From positions 1 through 64,000 of the forward strand of contig NZ_BOOO01000049.1 of NCBI RefSeq assembly GCF_016863275.1: a stretch of DNA of 64,000 bases, in the 5' to 3' direction. Positions 8,811-16,976 of the stretch are shown one piece after another (position 1 is the first letter of the stretch; each line of letters begins with the position of its first letter). The notes below the pieces were generated by a model. The model did not search any database and had not been told where the DNA came from. It saw only the letters and a program-made list of their open reading frames with translations. The translations under genes were made by a program, and so were the position numbers. Origin of the DNA: Planotetraspora mira. Its GTDB lineage: Bacteria > Actinomycetota > Actinomycetes > Streptosporangiales > Streptosporangiaceae.

Positions 8811-9587
8811 GTGCCGCGGCTACAGGTGGGAACAGACGTGAACCTCTTCTACGAGGACGTCGGTGACGGGCCGCCCGTGGTCCTGGTACATGGCTGGCCC
8901 CTGTCGCGCCGGTTCTGGGAGCTCCAGATCGGCCCGCTCGTCGAGGCCCGCCGCCGGGTCATCTGCTACGACCGGCGTGGCTTCGGGCGCTCCAGCCAGC
9001 CCTGGCACGGCTACGACCTCGACACCTTCACCGCCGATCTGGCGGCTCTGATCGAGAGCCTTGACCTGACCGGGCTGACGCTGGTGGGCTTCTCCACCGG
9101 CTGCGCCGAGGCCGTCAGCTACGCCGCCGCATCCGAACGGGTGGCCAGGCTGGTGCTGGGCAGTCCGGTGCTGTATCCGGACCCGCTCGCGCACGAGCTC
9201 CGGACCGCCTCGAAGCGGCACCGCATCCCCATGCTCGACGATCTGCTGCTCAGGTTCTTCGCAGTCGACGGGCACAGCACGCTGGACGAGCCGACGCGCC
9301 AGTACCTGCTGCGGCAGGCTGCGGATGCCTCCCCCAAGGGAACCACCGACTCGCTGGCGGTGTGGGGCGCCGCCGACCCCTACCCCGAGCTGGCCCGCGT
9401 CACGGTGCCCACGCTGATCATCCAGGGCGAGGGGGATGCGTTCGTGCCCCCGGAGGACAGCGGAACGCGCGTCGCGCGGGCGGTCGCCGGCAGCTCGCTC
9501 GTGACGATTCCCGCCGCACCGCACGGTGCTCCGCTCACCCACTTCGAGCAGTGGAATGAGCTCATGCTGGAGTTCCTGGCGAGATGA
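8811..9587 (+). CDS. Alpha/beta hydrolase, chloroperoxidase/esterase-like
   Basis: 258 residues from GTG 8811. The frame also opens at a TTG at 8769, but that lies inside the 18-bp element and has no ribosome-binding site. The family pattern is clear: FYEDVGDGPPVVLVHGWP, DRRGFGRSSQPWHGYD, elbow GFSTG with Ser95, acid in QGEGDAFVP and His in AAPHGAP. This resembles cofactor-free haloperoxidases/aryl esterases. It is collinear with the hydrolase at 18343 (same Ser95 position), so the two are paralogues. It is divergent from LAL regulator 1 and probably under its control. Confidence 0.87.
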   Translation: MPRLQVGTDVNLFYEDVGDGPPVVLVHGWPLSRRFWELQIGPLVEARRRVICYDRRGFGRSSQPWHGYDLDTFTADLAALIESLDLTGLTLVGFSTGCAEAVSYAAASERVARLVLGSPVLYPDPLAHELRTASKRHRIPMLDDLLLRFFAVDGHSTLDEPTRQYLLRQAADASPKGTTDSLAVWGAADPYPELARVTVPTLIIQGEGDAFVPPEDSGTRVARAVAGSSLVTIPAAPHGAPLTHFEQWNELMLEFLAR

Positions 9588-9629
9588 CGGCACGCAGAGA
9601 CGGTACGTTCCGCGTGACGGACCCGGGTA

Positions 9630-12353
9630 TCAGTCGCGTGACGTATCTCCCAGGGCGTCGCGCAGTTGCGCCCGCGAGGTGATGCCGAGCTTGGGGAAGG
9701 CCCTGTACAGGTGAGTGCTGACGGTACGGTGCGACAGGTAGAGCTGCTGACCGATCTCGCGGTTGGACAGCCCGGCGGCGGCCAACCGGGCGATGTGCAG
9801 TTCCTGCGAGGTGAGCAGTTCGGCGGCAGGCGCGACGCGTAGGTCGCTCACCTCGCCCGCGGCCCGCAGCTCCTGGCGGGCCTTCTCGCCCCAGGCGAGC
9901 AGCCCGAGCACGTCGAAGGCGTCGCGGGAGGCCCGCAAGGGCACACGTGCTTCCTGGATCCGCCGACGGCGGCGCAGCCACATGCCGTGAGCGAGCAGCA
10001 GACGCGCCCTGGCGGTGGGCCAGCGCGACAGGTCGGCGCTCAACGCGTCCTGGTAGAGCGCCCCGGCGTCGGAGTCGTCGGCCAGCAACGCACGGGCGTG
10101 CCGGAGCCCCACGTGCAGCAGCGGGGACGGGGTACGGGCGGCCACCTGATCCAGCTCTGCCACCGCGCGCCTGGCCGGCTCCGGCCGGCCGGCCGCGACG
10201 GCGGCCTCGGCCAGCTCGCTGATCACCCACTGCCGCCAGATCCTGTGGTGGGCGGCGTCGCCCGGCTCGAACAGCCGCCACAGGTGCCCGAACGCGTCGT
10301 CGTGCCGCCCGGCGCACAACGCGATAATGCCCCGGGCATGCTGGAGCAACGCCACAACCGAGCTGATGGCAACGGTGCCGAGCACCCGCTCGCCCTCGGC
10401 GACCAGCGCCAGGCCGCGCTCCTCCTCGCCGCGGAGTCCGGCCAGCAGCGCCAGCATCCCCAGGGCGGTGGCCTGCCGGCGCGGCTGCGCGGTCTCGCGG
10501 GCCAGGCGTTCGGCCTCTTCCGCGCCCAGCAGCGCCCCGGCCCAGTCGCCGCAGAAGATCTGCCGCCACACCTGCGTGCTGAGCGCCCGCGTGAGCAGGC
10601 CCAGCCTGCCCTGGGCTCGCAGGTCTGCGATCGAGATCTCCATGAAGTCGCCGACGAGGTCGAAGGCGCCGACCGTACTCGCCGCGAGACCCAGCAACCT
10701 GGTCACGCCTCCGTCCAGCCGGGCGTCGCGCACCCTGGTCAGGCGCTCGATGACGTCCGCCCCGCGTTCCACCGCACCCGCCGTGGCCAGGGTGACCAGC
10801 AATTCCGGGTCGTCGTCGCCGGCCGCGAGCCGTTCGGCCAGGGCGATGACGCGGCTGCGCTGATCCCAGCCGGGATCGCTCCACCAACAGCGGATGGCCG
10901 CCGCACGGACGATGTTGAGCGCGAGTTCGCGGTCGCCCGCCGCCTCCGCCACTTCGGCCGTCATGACCAGCCGACGGACCCGCGCGGGGCCCTCGTTGCG
11001 TCCCTCGCCGAGCACCTCGCTCAGCAAGACGCCCCTGGCGCGCGGCAGCTCGCCGAGGAAGGACGGCTTCGCCAGCGCGAGCAGTTCGGCGGCCTGATCG
11101 CTGCGGCCGAGCTCGAAGGCCAGCTCGGCCGCGGCCAGCAGGCGGTGGGCGCCGGCTGTCGGTTCCTCGCTGACCTCCGCCGCCCGGCGCAGGGCGGTCA
11201 CCGCCACCGGGATCGCGCCGCGCTGCCGTGCCCGCGCGGCCACCTCCTCCAGTTCGGCGGCGACGGACTCGTCCTGGTGAGCGATCGCCGCGGCACGGTG
11301 CCATGCCCTGCGGTCCAGGTCGTGGCTGTGCACCAGGGCCAGCGCGGCGTGGGCGGCCATGCGATCGGTGCGGCCGGCCCTGTGGTAGATCGCCGAACGC
11401 ACCAGCGGGTGGCGGAAGCGAAGTGTCTGGTCGTGGAGCTCGACCAGGCCCGCGTCCACGGCCGGAGCCAGCGCCTCGGCGGTCAGCTCGGTGCCCGTCA
11501 CCACACTTCCGCCCGCGCAGGCGGAGGCCAGATCGTGTCCATCGTTGGCCGCGGCCACCAGCAGCATTCCTCTGGTGTGTGGCGGAAGCTCGGCCAGCCG
11601 CACGGCGAAGGCCTGCTCCAGGCGCGCGGTGAGCGGCAGGAACCCCGTCTCGTCCGTGATCCCGGCATCCAGCGCGAGTGGCAGCTCGACCAAGGCGAGC
11701 GGGTTGCCGGCCGCCTCGCTCAGCACGCGCCAGCGCATGCCGACGCTGAGCCCGGTGGCCTGGGCGTCCAGGAGCGCCTCGGCCGCGGCGGACTCCAGGC
11801 CGGTCAGCCGCAGCTCGGGGACATCGCTGGCGTCCAGGCTGGTGGGATAGCCGTCACGCAGGGCCATCAGGAGCACGATCGGATCCGATCGCACGCGCCT
11901 GGCCACGAATCCCAGCACCTCGGTGGTGGGTCCGTCCAGCCACTGGACGTCGTCCACCACGATCAGCAGGGGCCGTCGGGTCGCCGCGTCACCCAGCAGG
12001 TTGAGGACGGCCAGCGCGACCAGGAAGGGCTCGGGGTCGCCGACCTCGGCCATCCCGAAGGCACCGAGCAGGGCCTCGCGCTGACGAGTAGGCAGCTGAT
12101 CGGCGGCGCCGAGCATCGGCCGCAGCAACTGGTGGAGCCCGGCGAAGGGCAGATGTGTCTCGCTCTGCACCCCGGAAGCGGTGGACACCAGCAGATCCCG
12201 GGCCTCGGCCCGCTCCGTGGCGACGGCCAGCAGGGCCGACTTACCGATCCCCGGCGCTCCGCGTACGACCAGAGCGTCTCCGCGCTCGTGCACGCGGTCC
12301 ACGAGCCCTGCGAGTTTCGCGACCTCGCGCTCGCGCCCGAAGAGCCTGATCAC
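9630..12353 (-). CDS. LAL-type LuxR family regulator 2
   Basis: 907 residues with the same architecture as the protein at 6106-8742. Walker A is GAPGIGKS (32-39), Walker B-like PLLIVVDDVQWLD lies around 128-142, there is a long helical middle, and the C-terminal LuxR helix-turn-helix reads LSNREIGQQLYLSHRTVSTH. The last 50 residues are very close to regulator 1 (FPKLGITSRA in both), so the two may recognise related DNA. It is divergent from the esterase at 12477; the 123-base gap holds GTCA and TGACCGA half-sites (12401-12420) with wider spacing than the 18-bp element. It ends 42 bases from the convergent hydrolase. Confidence 0.9.
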   Translation of the reverse strand: MIRLFGREREVAKLAGLVDRVHERGDALVVRGAPGIGKSALLAVATERAEARDLLVSTASGVQSETHLPFAGLHQLLRPMLGAADQLPTRQREALLGAFGMAEVGDPEPFLVALAVLNLLGDAATRRPLLIVVDDVQWLDGPTTEVLGFVARRVRSDPIVLLMALRDGYPTSLDASDVPELRLTGLESAAAEALLDAQATGLSVGMRWRVLSEAAGNPLALVELPLALDAGITDETGFLPLTARLEQAFAVRLAELPPHTRGMLLVAAANDGHDLASACAGGSVVTGTELTAEALAPAVDAGLVELHDQTLRFRHPLVRSAIYHRAGRTDRMAAHAALALVHSHDLDRRAWHRAAAIAHQDESVAAELEEVAARARQRGAIPVAVTALRRAAEVSEEPTAGAHRLLAAAELAFELGRSDQAAELLALAKPSFLGELPRARGVLLSEVLGEGRNEGPARVRRLVMTAEVAEAAGDRELALNIVRAAAIRCWWSDPGWDQRSRVIALAERLAAGDDDPELLVTLATAGAVERGADVIERLTRVRDARLDGGVTRLLGLAASTVGAFDLVGDFMEISIADLRAQGRLGLLTRALSTQVWRQIFCGDWAGALLGAEEAERLARETAQPRRQATALGMLALLAGLRGEEERGLALVAEGERVLGTVAISSVVALLQHARGIIALCAGRHDDAFGHLWRLFEPGDAAHHRIWRQWVISELAEAAVAAGRPEPARRAVAELDQVAARTPSPLLHVGLRHARALLADDSDAGALYQDALSADLSRWPTARARLLLAHGMWLRRRRRIQEARVPLRASRDAFDVLGLLAWGEKARQELRAAGEVSDLRVAPAAELLTSQELHIARLAAAGLSNREIGQQLYLSHRTVSTHLYRAFPKLGITSRAQLRDALGDTSRD

Positions 12354-12476
12354 GCGCCACCTCCCGCCGGAGCGCCATGATCAAATTGTGGCACAAGTAC
12401 GTCATGTTACGAATGACCGAGGTCTTGACTACTCCTTAGCATCAGCAGTGCCTCGCATCAGCCCGTGGAGCGGTCA

Positions 12477-13397
12477 ATGATCAAACCCGTCCTGGAACCG
12501 GCTGCCCAGGCCTTCGCCGATGCCACCACCGGCCCTCCGTACCTGCACAGCATGCCGCTCGAAGTGGGCCGCCGGGCGCTGGCCGAGGTCCAGTGCCCGG
12601 ACATCCGCGTGCCAGGCGTCACCCGGCAGCCGATCGAGGGGACGAGGCTCACCGTCTTCCGCCCCGAGAACACCGCGGGCCTGCTGCCCGCGGTGCTCTA
12701 CCTGCACGACGACTGGGTGTTCGGCGGCGAGCACGCCCACGGGCGGCTGGCACGCGAACTGGCCTCCGAGTCGGGGGCGGCGACAGTGTTCGTCGACTAC
12801 AGTCTCTCGCCCGAGGCCCGCTACCCCGTCGCGCTCGGCGAGGGGGAGGCGGCGCTGGACTGGATACGCGCGTACGGCGGCGCCTGCGGCCTGGACGCCT
12901 CGAGGATCGCGGTGGCCGGCGGCAACCTGGCCGCCGCGCTTGCCCTGACCGCCCGTGGGCGCCTGGCCGCGCAGATGCTGCTGTGCCCGGCCACCGACGC
13001 GTCCTGCGACACCGCCTCCTACCGTGAGTTCGCCGAGGGCTATTTTCTGCGCGCCGACGGCATGCGCTGGTCCTGGGACCAGTACACCGTGGACGAGGTA
13101 CAGCGCGACGAGATGACCGCCTCGCCGTTGCGGGCCACGGCGCACCAGCTGGCCGGGCTGCCGCCGGCCCTGGTCATCACCGCCGAGGCCGACGTGCTGC
13201 GGGACGAGGGCGAGGCCTACGCCGCCAACCTACGGCGAGCGGGCGTGCCCGTGACCTCAGTCCGCTACCAGGGCGTCATCCACGGGTTCCTCACGCTCAA
13301 CGCCCTGCGCGGCACCCATGCCGCCCAGGCGGCGATCGATCAGGCCGGACACTTTCTGGCGCGGGCGCTCGACCCTGACAACAGGAGGCAGTCATGA
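12477..13397 (+). CDS. HSL-family esterase homologue lacking its nucleophile
   Basis: 306 residues from ATG 12477, with GGAG six bases upstream. The fold is that of hormone-sensitive-lipase-type acetyl esterases: VFVDYSLSPEARYP, a late Asp in TAEADVLRD and a His in GVIHGFLTLN are intact. The usual oxyanion HGGGW is replaced by HDDW (77-80). The elbow normally written GDSxGG is missing: the protein reads IAVAGGNLAAALAL (from residue 144), as if four residues including the serine were deleted in frame. It is therefore probably not a hydrolase; it might be a binding protein or early decay. The 3' end is duplicated at 16.8 kb. It is divergent from LAL regulator 2. Confidence 0.82.
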   Translation: MIKPVLEPAAQAFADATTGPPYLHSMPLEVGRRALAEVQCPDIRVPGVTRQPIEGTRLTVFRPENTAGLLPAVLYLHDDWVFGGEHAHGRLARELASESGAATVFVDYSLSPEARYPVALGEGEAALDWIRAYGGACGLDASRIAVAGGNLAAALALTARGRLAAQMLLCPATDASCDTASYREFAEGYFLRADGMRWSWDQYTVDEVQRDEMTASPLRATAHQLAGLPPALVITAEADVLRDEGEAYAANLRRAGVPVTSVRYQGVIHGFLTLNALRGTHAAQAAIDQAGHFLARALDPDNRRQS

Positions 13398-13435
13398 CGC
13401 CGAGATTCTCGCCGATGGTGGAGACACAGACGTAG
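13394..13435 (+). pseudogene. 13-codon leftover after the esterase
   Basis: An ATG overlaps the esterase stop (ATGA) and is preceded by the ribosome-binding site acaacaggaggcag. The frame stops after 13 codons (MTPRFSP...). The same ribosome-binding site, in the duplicated copy, drives the transporter at 16977. This suggests that a downstream cistron was replaced here by unrelated DNA. Confidence 0.35.
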
Positions 13436-13503
13436 CCGGTGCGGATCTTGCTGGGCGGGCGGAGAAGGCTGCGAGTGGGATCCGCGGTGAGGTCCAGAGG
13501 CGT

Positions 13504-13530
13504 GATCAACATCGCCGGAGGTTGTTGATC
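13504..13530. terminator. Weak hairpin after the esterase
   Basis: GATCAACA (13504-13511) pairs with TGTTGATC (13523-13530) around an 11-base loop. There is no T-run. It may end the esterase transcript before the XRE/NB-ARC gene. Confidence 0.3.
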
Positions 13531-13655
13531 CACCGAGATTGTTGAAGGAGTATTGAAGGCCCCTACGTCGTCTCATGTCGTCCGAGCGGCATCCTTCACG
13601 AACGCCTGTTTTGAAGCCTCGCAAATGATGGGTACACCGGCCTTCCACGCAAGCT

Positions 13656-15956
13656 TTGTGTGATCTCCACCAGATCGCGGAGAAGGAGCACCCGATCACC
13701 ACCCCATCCAGCTTCGCGGAAGCGCTGCGTCGCCATCGGCACTCGGCCCGGATGACGCTGGAGCAGCTCGCCGAGGCCTCGGGGGTCAGCGACCGGACGC
13801 TGTCGGACATGGAACGCGGACGCAGCAGGGGCCCCCAGCACCGGACCGTCACCGCACTGGCCGACGCCCTCGGCCTGGCTGACGCCGACCGCAAACAGCT
13901 TGTCGAGCTGGCGCGCGTGGGCCGCCTGCGTGACCACTGGAACCGTCAGACCGGGCTGTGCGAGCTGCCCCGCTCCGTCGACGACTTCACCGGCCGAGCC
14001 GCGGAACTGGCCTGGACCAACGAGCTGGTGCACGCCGGCAACGCGCCGGGCGTCGCCGGCGTGGGGCTCATCACCGGCTCTGCCGGGCTGGGCAAGACCA
14101 CGTTGACAGTCCGCGCCGCCCACGCCCTGCGGCCGGACTTCCCCAACGGGGTGTTCTTCCTCGACCTGTTCGGCATGTCCCCGCAGCCCCTGCCCGTCGA
14201 CGAGGCCCTGGGCATGCTGCTTCGCGCTCTCGGAATCGCAGATCAGCAGATCCCGGGCGACGTCACCGGGCGTGTGTCCTTGTACCGGTCGCTGCTGCGC
14301 GAGCGGCGCGTGCTGGTCGTGCTCGACAACGCCGCCTCCGAGGAACAGGTCCGGCCGCTGCTGCCGGGCGGCGGCGCGGGCAAAGCCCTGGTGACCAGCC
14401 GCCGCCTGCTGGCCGGTCTGGAAGGAGTACGCAGACTCAGCCTCGGGCCCTTGCCCCTGCTGGAGGCCACCGAACTGCTGACCGAGATCCTGAAAGACCG
14501 CGGCGCCTCGGACGAAGGATCGGCCGTCTGGCAGCTCGCGCAGCTGTGCGGCGGTCTGCCCCTCGCGCTGCGGATCGCCGGAAATCGGTTGGTCAGCCGG
14601 CCCGGATGGAACGCCGCCGACCTCGCCGTCCGGCTGACGAACGAGGAGCACCGCCTGGACCAGCTCAGCGCCGGCGATCTGAAGATCGCCACCGCGTTCG
14701 GCTTGTCCTACGAGCAGCTGGCGGACTCGACGCAGCGGGTCTTCCGCCGGCTCTCCCTGGTGCCGGGTCGCAACTTCGACGCCGCTCTCGCCGCGGTGGT
14801 GGCCGGTAGTGCATCGGCCGAGGGGGCATGGGACGCCCTCGACGAACTCGTGGACCTCGGCCTGCTGCAGGACAACATGTCGGGACGCTACCGTTTCCAC
14901 GACCTGGTCCGGCTGTTCGCCCGCGACCGGCTGCACGCGGAGGAGTCCGAGGCCGACCGCGAGGCGGTCACCGTGACGGTGACGTCGTGGCTGCTGCGGA
15001 TGGCCACCACCGCAGGGCGGTGGTTCGAACCCGCCTACAGTCCTTCCGACCGACCTGACATCGGCCTCGCCGACCTGTCCTCCCCGGAGAAGGCCGACCA
15101 CTGGCTGCGCGCCAATGTGGACAACTGGCTGGGCGCATTACGCCACGTGGCGAGCATCGGCCGGTTCGCCGCCGTCCTCGACTGCACCGAGTCGATGCAC
15201 TGGTTCTCCGACCGCTGGATGCAGGCGCCACATTGGCACGAGGTCTTCACCCTCGGTGCCGAGGCCGCCGCCGCCCTGGGCGATCCGGCCCGGCAGGCCG
15301 CGCAGCTCAACTTGCTGGCCTGGGTCCATCTGGTGCCGCGAGAGGACCTGGAGACCACACTGCGGTACGCAGCCCAGGCGATCGACCTGGCCACCCGCAG
15401 TGGCGCCACGGCGCAGATCGCCCTGGCCCACCACAACGCGGGGGGCGCGCTTCGAAGGCTCGGGCGGCTGGAGGAGGCCATTGCGGCCGAAACCCAGGCG
15501 GCGGAGATGTTCAAGGCGAGCGGCGACATCGATCGGTACGGCCAGTGTCTCGGCGCCCTCGGCACCTGCCTTCGCGATGCCGGACACCACACCGAGGCAC
15601 TGGAGCAATACCTCGATCTGTCGGCCCTGCTGAACGACGACCGGTCGGGGATGACGCCGAGCGTCGCAGCGTTCACCCGGCCGATCGCGCTTGCCCGCGT
15701 CGGCGAATGTCTGGGACTGCTCGGCCACCGGGCCGAAGCGATCATCAAGCTCACCGAGGCGATCGGCCTCATGGAGCAGGCTCAATTACCCGTCCCGCAG
15801 GCCCACTCCCTGGAAACGCTGGCGGCCTTGCTGGCCGAGGAGGGCCGGACCGGCGAGAGCCGCCATGCCTACGCGCGGGCGGCCGAGGTGTACGAGGCCA
15901 TCGACGACGCCGAGGCGAGCACCCGCTGCCGCGACCTGGCGAACGCCGCACCCTGA
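13656..15956 (+). CDS. XRE/NB-ARC/TPR transcriptional regulator
   Basis: Up to 766 residues. In order: an XRE helix-turn-helix (about 20-75, LEQLAEASGVSDRTLSDMER), an NB-ARC ATPase with Walker A GSAGLGKTT (141-149) and Walker B RRVLVVLDNA (about 206-215), a winged-helix linker, and a C-terminal TPR region. This is the AfsR/SARP-regulator body without a SARP domain, common in actinomycetes as a STAND switch. The start is uncertain: the TTG at 13656 has no good ribosome-binding site, while ggagaaggag sits ideally before an ATC codon at 13695. It lies upstream of the hydrolase at 16071 on the same strand, its likely target by position. Confidence 0.88.
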   Translation: MCDLHQIAEKEHPITTPSSFAEALRRHRHSARMTLEQLAEASGVSDRTLSDMERGRSRGPQHRTVTALADALGLADADRKQLVELARVGRLRDHWNRQTGLCELPRSVDDFTGRAAELAWTNELVHAGNAPGVAGVGLITGSAGLGKTTLTVRAAHALRPDFPNGVFFLDLFGMSPQPLPVDEALGMLLRALGIADQQIPGDVTGRVSLYRSLLRERRVLVVLDNAASEEQVRPLLPGGGAGKALVTSRRLLAGLEGVRRLSLGPLPLLEATELLTEILKDRGASDEGSAVWQLAQLCGGLPLALRIAGNRLVSRPGWNAADLAVRLTNEEHRLDQLSAGDLKIATAFGLSYEQLADSTQRVFRRLSLVPGRNFDAALAAVVAGSASAEGAWDALDELVDLGLLQDNMSGRYRFHDLVRLFARDRLHAEESEADREAVTVTVTSWLLRMATTAGRWFEPAYSPSDRPDIGLADLSSPEKADHWLRANVDNWLGALRHVASIGRFAAVLDCTESMHWFSDRWMQAPHWHEVFTLGAEAAAALGDPARQAAQLNLLAWVHLVPREDLETTLRYAAQAIDLATRSGATAQIALAHHNAGGALRRLGRLEEAIAAETQAAEMFKASGDIDRYGQCLGALGTCLRDAGHHTEALEQYLDLSALLNDDRSGMTPSVAAFTRPIALARVGECLGLLGHRAEAIIKLTEAIGLMEQAQLPVPQAHSLETLAALLAEEGRTGESRHAYARAAEVYEAIDDAEASTRCRDLANAAP

Positions 15957-16070
15957 CAGTGTCCGCGCTACTTCTGCGTCCTGTTCTTCGTGGCCGGGCC
16001 GCGTGCGCGCGGCTTCGATGGAGTGCACCGGGACAGGCATCGGGCCTGTCCCTCCAGATCAGGAGCAACC

Positions 16071-16751
16071 ATGACAAGCATCAGGAACATCGTGCTCGTG
16101 CACGGTGGCTTCGTGGACGGATCCGGCTGGCAGGGCGTCTACGACGAGCTGACCAGGGATGGGCTCCGCGTCCACATCGTGCAGAACCCGACACTGTCGC
16201 TGGAGGATGACGCCGCTGTGACCCGCCGGGTCCTGGACGGCCTCGACGGCCCGGCCATCCTGATCGGCCACTCCTACGGCGGGGCCGTCATCAGCGAAGC
16301 CGGCACCCACCCCAACGTCGCGGCGCTGGTGTACATCGCCGCCTTCGCCCCCGACAAGGGCGAATCGGTCAACACGCTCATCGCCGACCCGCCGCCCGGG
16401 ACGCCGGTGCCGCCCATCCTGCCCCCGCGCGACGGCTTCCTGTTCCTTGACCGCGACAAGTTCCACGGATCGTTCGCCGCCGACCTGCCCCCGCAACTGG
16501 CCGCGTTCATGGCCGACGCCCAGGTCCCCTGGGGCGTCGACGCCCTCAACGGCGCAGTCACCGAACCGGCCTGGCGGCACAGGCCCAGCTGGTACCTGGT
16601 CGCGACCGAGGACCGCATGATCCCGCCGCCGGCCCAGCGCGCCATGGCAGAACGCGCCGGATCGTTCGTCGTCGACGCGATCGGCAGCCACGCCGTCTAC
16701 GTTTCCCAGCCCGCCGCGGTCGCCGACCTCATCCGCCAGGCAGCCGCCTGA
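16071..16751 (+). CDS. Alpha/beta hydrolase
   Basis: 226 residues from ATG 16071, with aggag eight bases upstream. No signal peptide. It has IVLVHGGFVDGSGW, the elbow IGHSYGG (Ser68), an acid in ATEDRMIP and a His in IGSHAVYVS. It is close in sequence to the secreted hydrolase at 5201-6031 (shared HSYGG, IAAFAPDKGES-type and PSWYL blocks) but lacks the export signal, so the pair looks like cytoplasmic and exported versions of one enzyme type. It lies 114 bases behind the XRE/NB-ARC regulator. Confidence 0.87.
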   Translation: MTSIRNIVLVHGGFVDGSGWQGVYDELTRDGLRVHIVQNPTLSLEDDAAVTRRVLDGLDGPAILIGHSYGGAVISEAGTHPNVAALVYIAAFAPDKGESVNTLIADPPPGTPVPPILPPRDGFLFLDRDKFHGSFAADLPPQLAAFMADAQVPWGVDALNGAVTEPAWRHRPSWYLVATEDRMIPPPAQRAMAERAGSFVVDAIGSHAVYVSQPAAVADLIRQAAA

Positions 16752-16795
16752 CGACGTCCGCCCTCGCGCGCTCGGATACCGGTCGCGTCCAGCCG

Positions 16796-16961
16796 GACAG
16801 AGGGCGAGGCCTACGCCGTCAACCCGCGGCGGGCGGACGTGCCCGTGACCACAGCCAACTGCCAGTCAGCCATCCACGGATTTCTCACGCTCAACGCCCT
16901 GCGCGGCAAGGCGGCGATCGATCAGGCCGAACGCCTTCTGGCCCGGGCGCTCGGCCCCTGA
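16796..16961 (+). pseudogene. Duplicated 3' fragment of the 12477 esterase
   Basis: The DNA repeats the end of the esterase gene (about 13199-13393). It encodes EGEAYAVN, IHGFLTLNALRG, AAIDQAERLLARAL and then TGA, with about 80 percent identity by eye and a small internal deletion. The repeat includes the stop region and the ribosome-binding site acaacaggaggcag that now serves the transporter at 16977. It has no start codon, so it is not a gene. It records a segmental duplication or insertion event in this cluster. Confidence 0.75.
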
Positions 16962-16976
16962 CAACAGGAGGCAGAC

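Noticed and set aside
9562-11304. 580-codon minus-strand frame overlapping LAL regulator 2
   Set aside because: Compositional shadow; the 907-residue LAL frame has the Walker and LuxR motifs.
9987-12380. 797-codon plus-strand frame antisense to LAL regulator 2
   Set aside because: Antisense shadow caused by GC bias; no family motif.
13297-13533. Minus-strand frame containing RTGYVCVSTIGENLG, faintly like a UvdE start
   Set aside because: Overlaps the esterase 3' end and the match is too short to support a gene.
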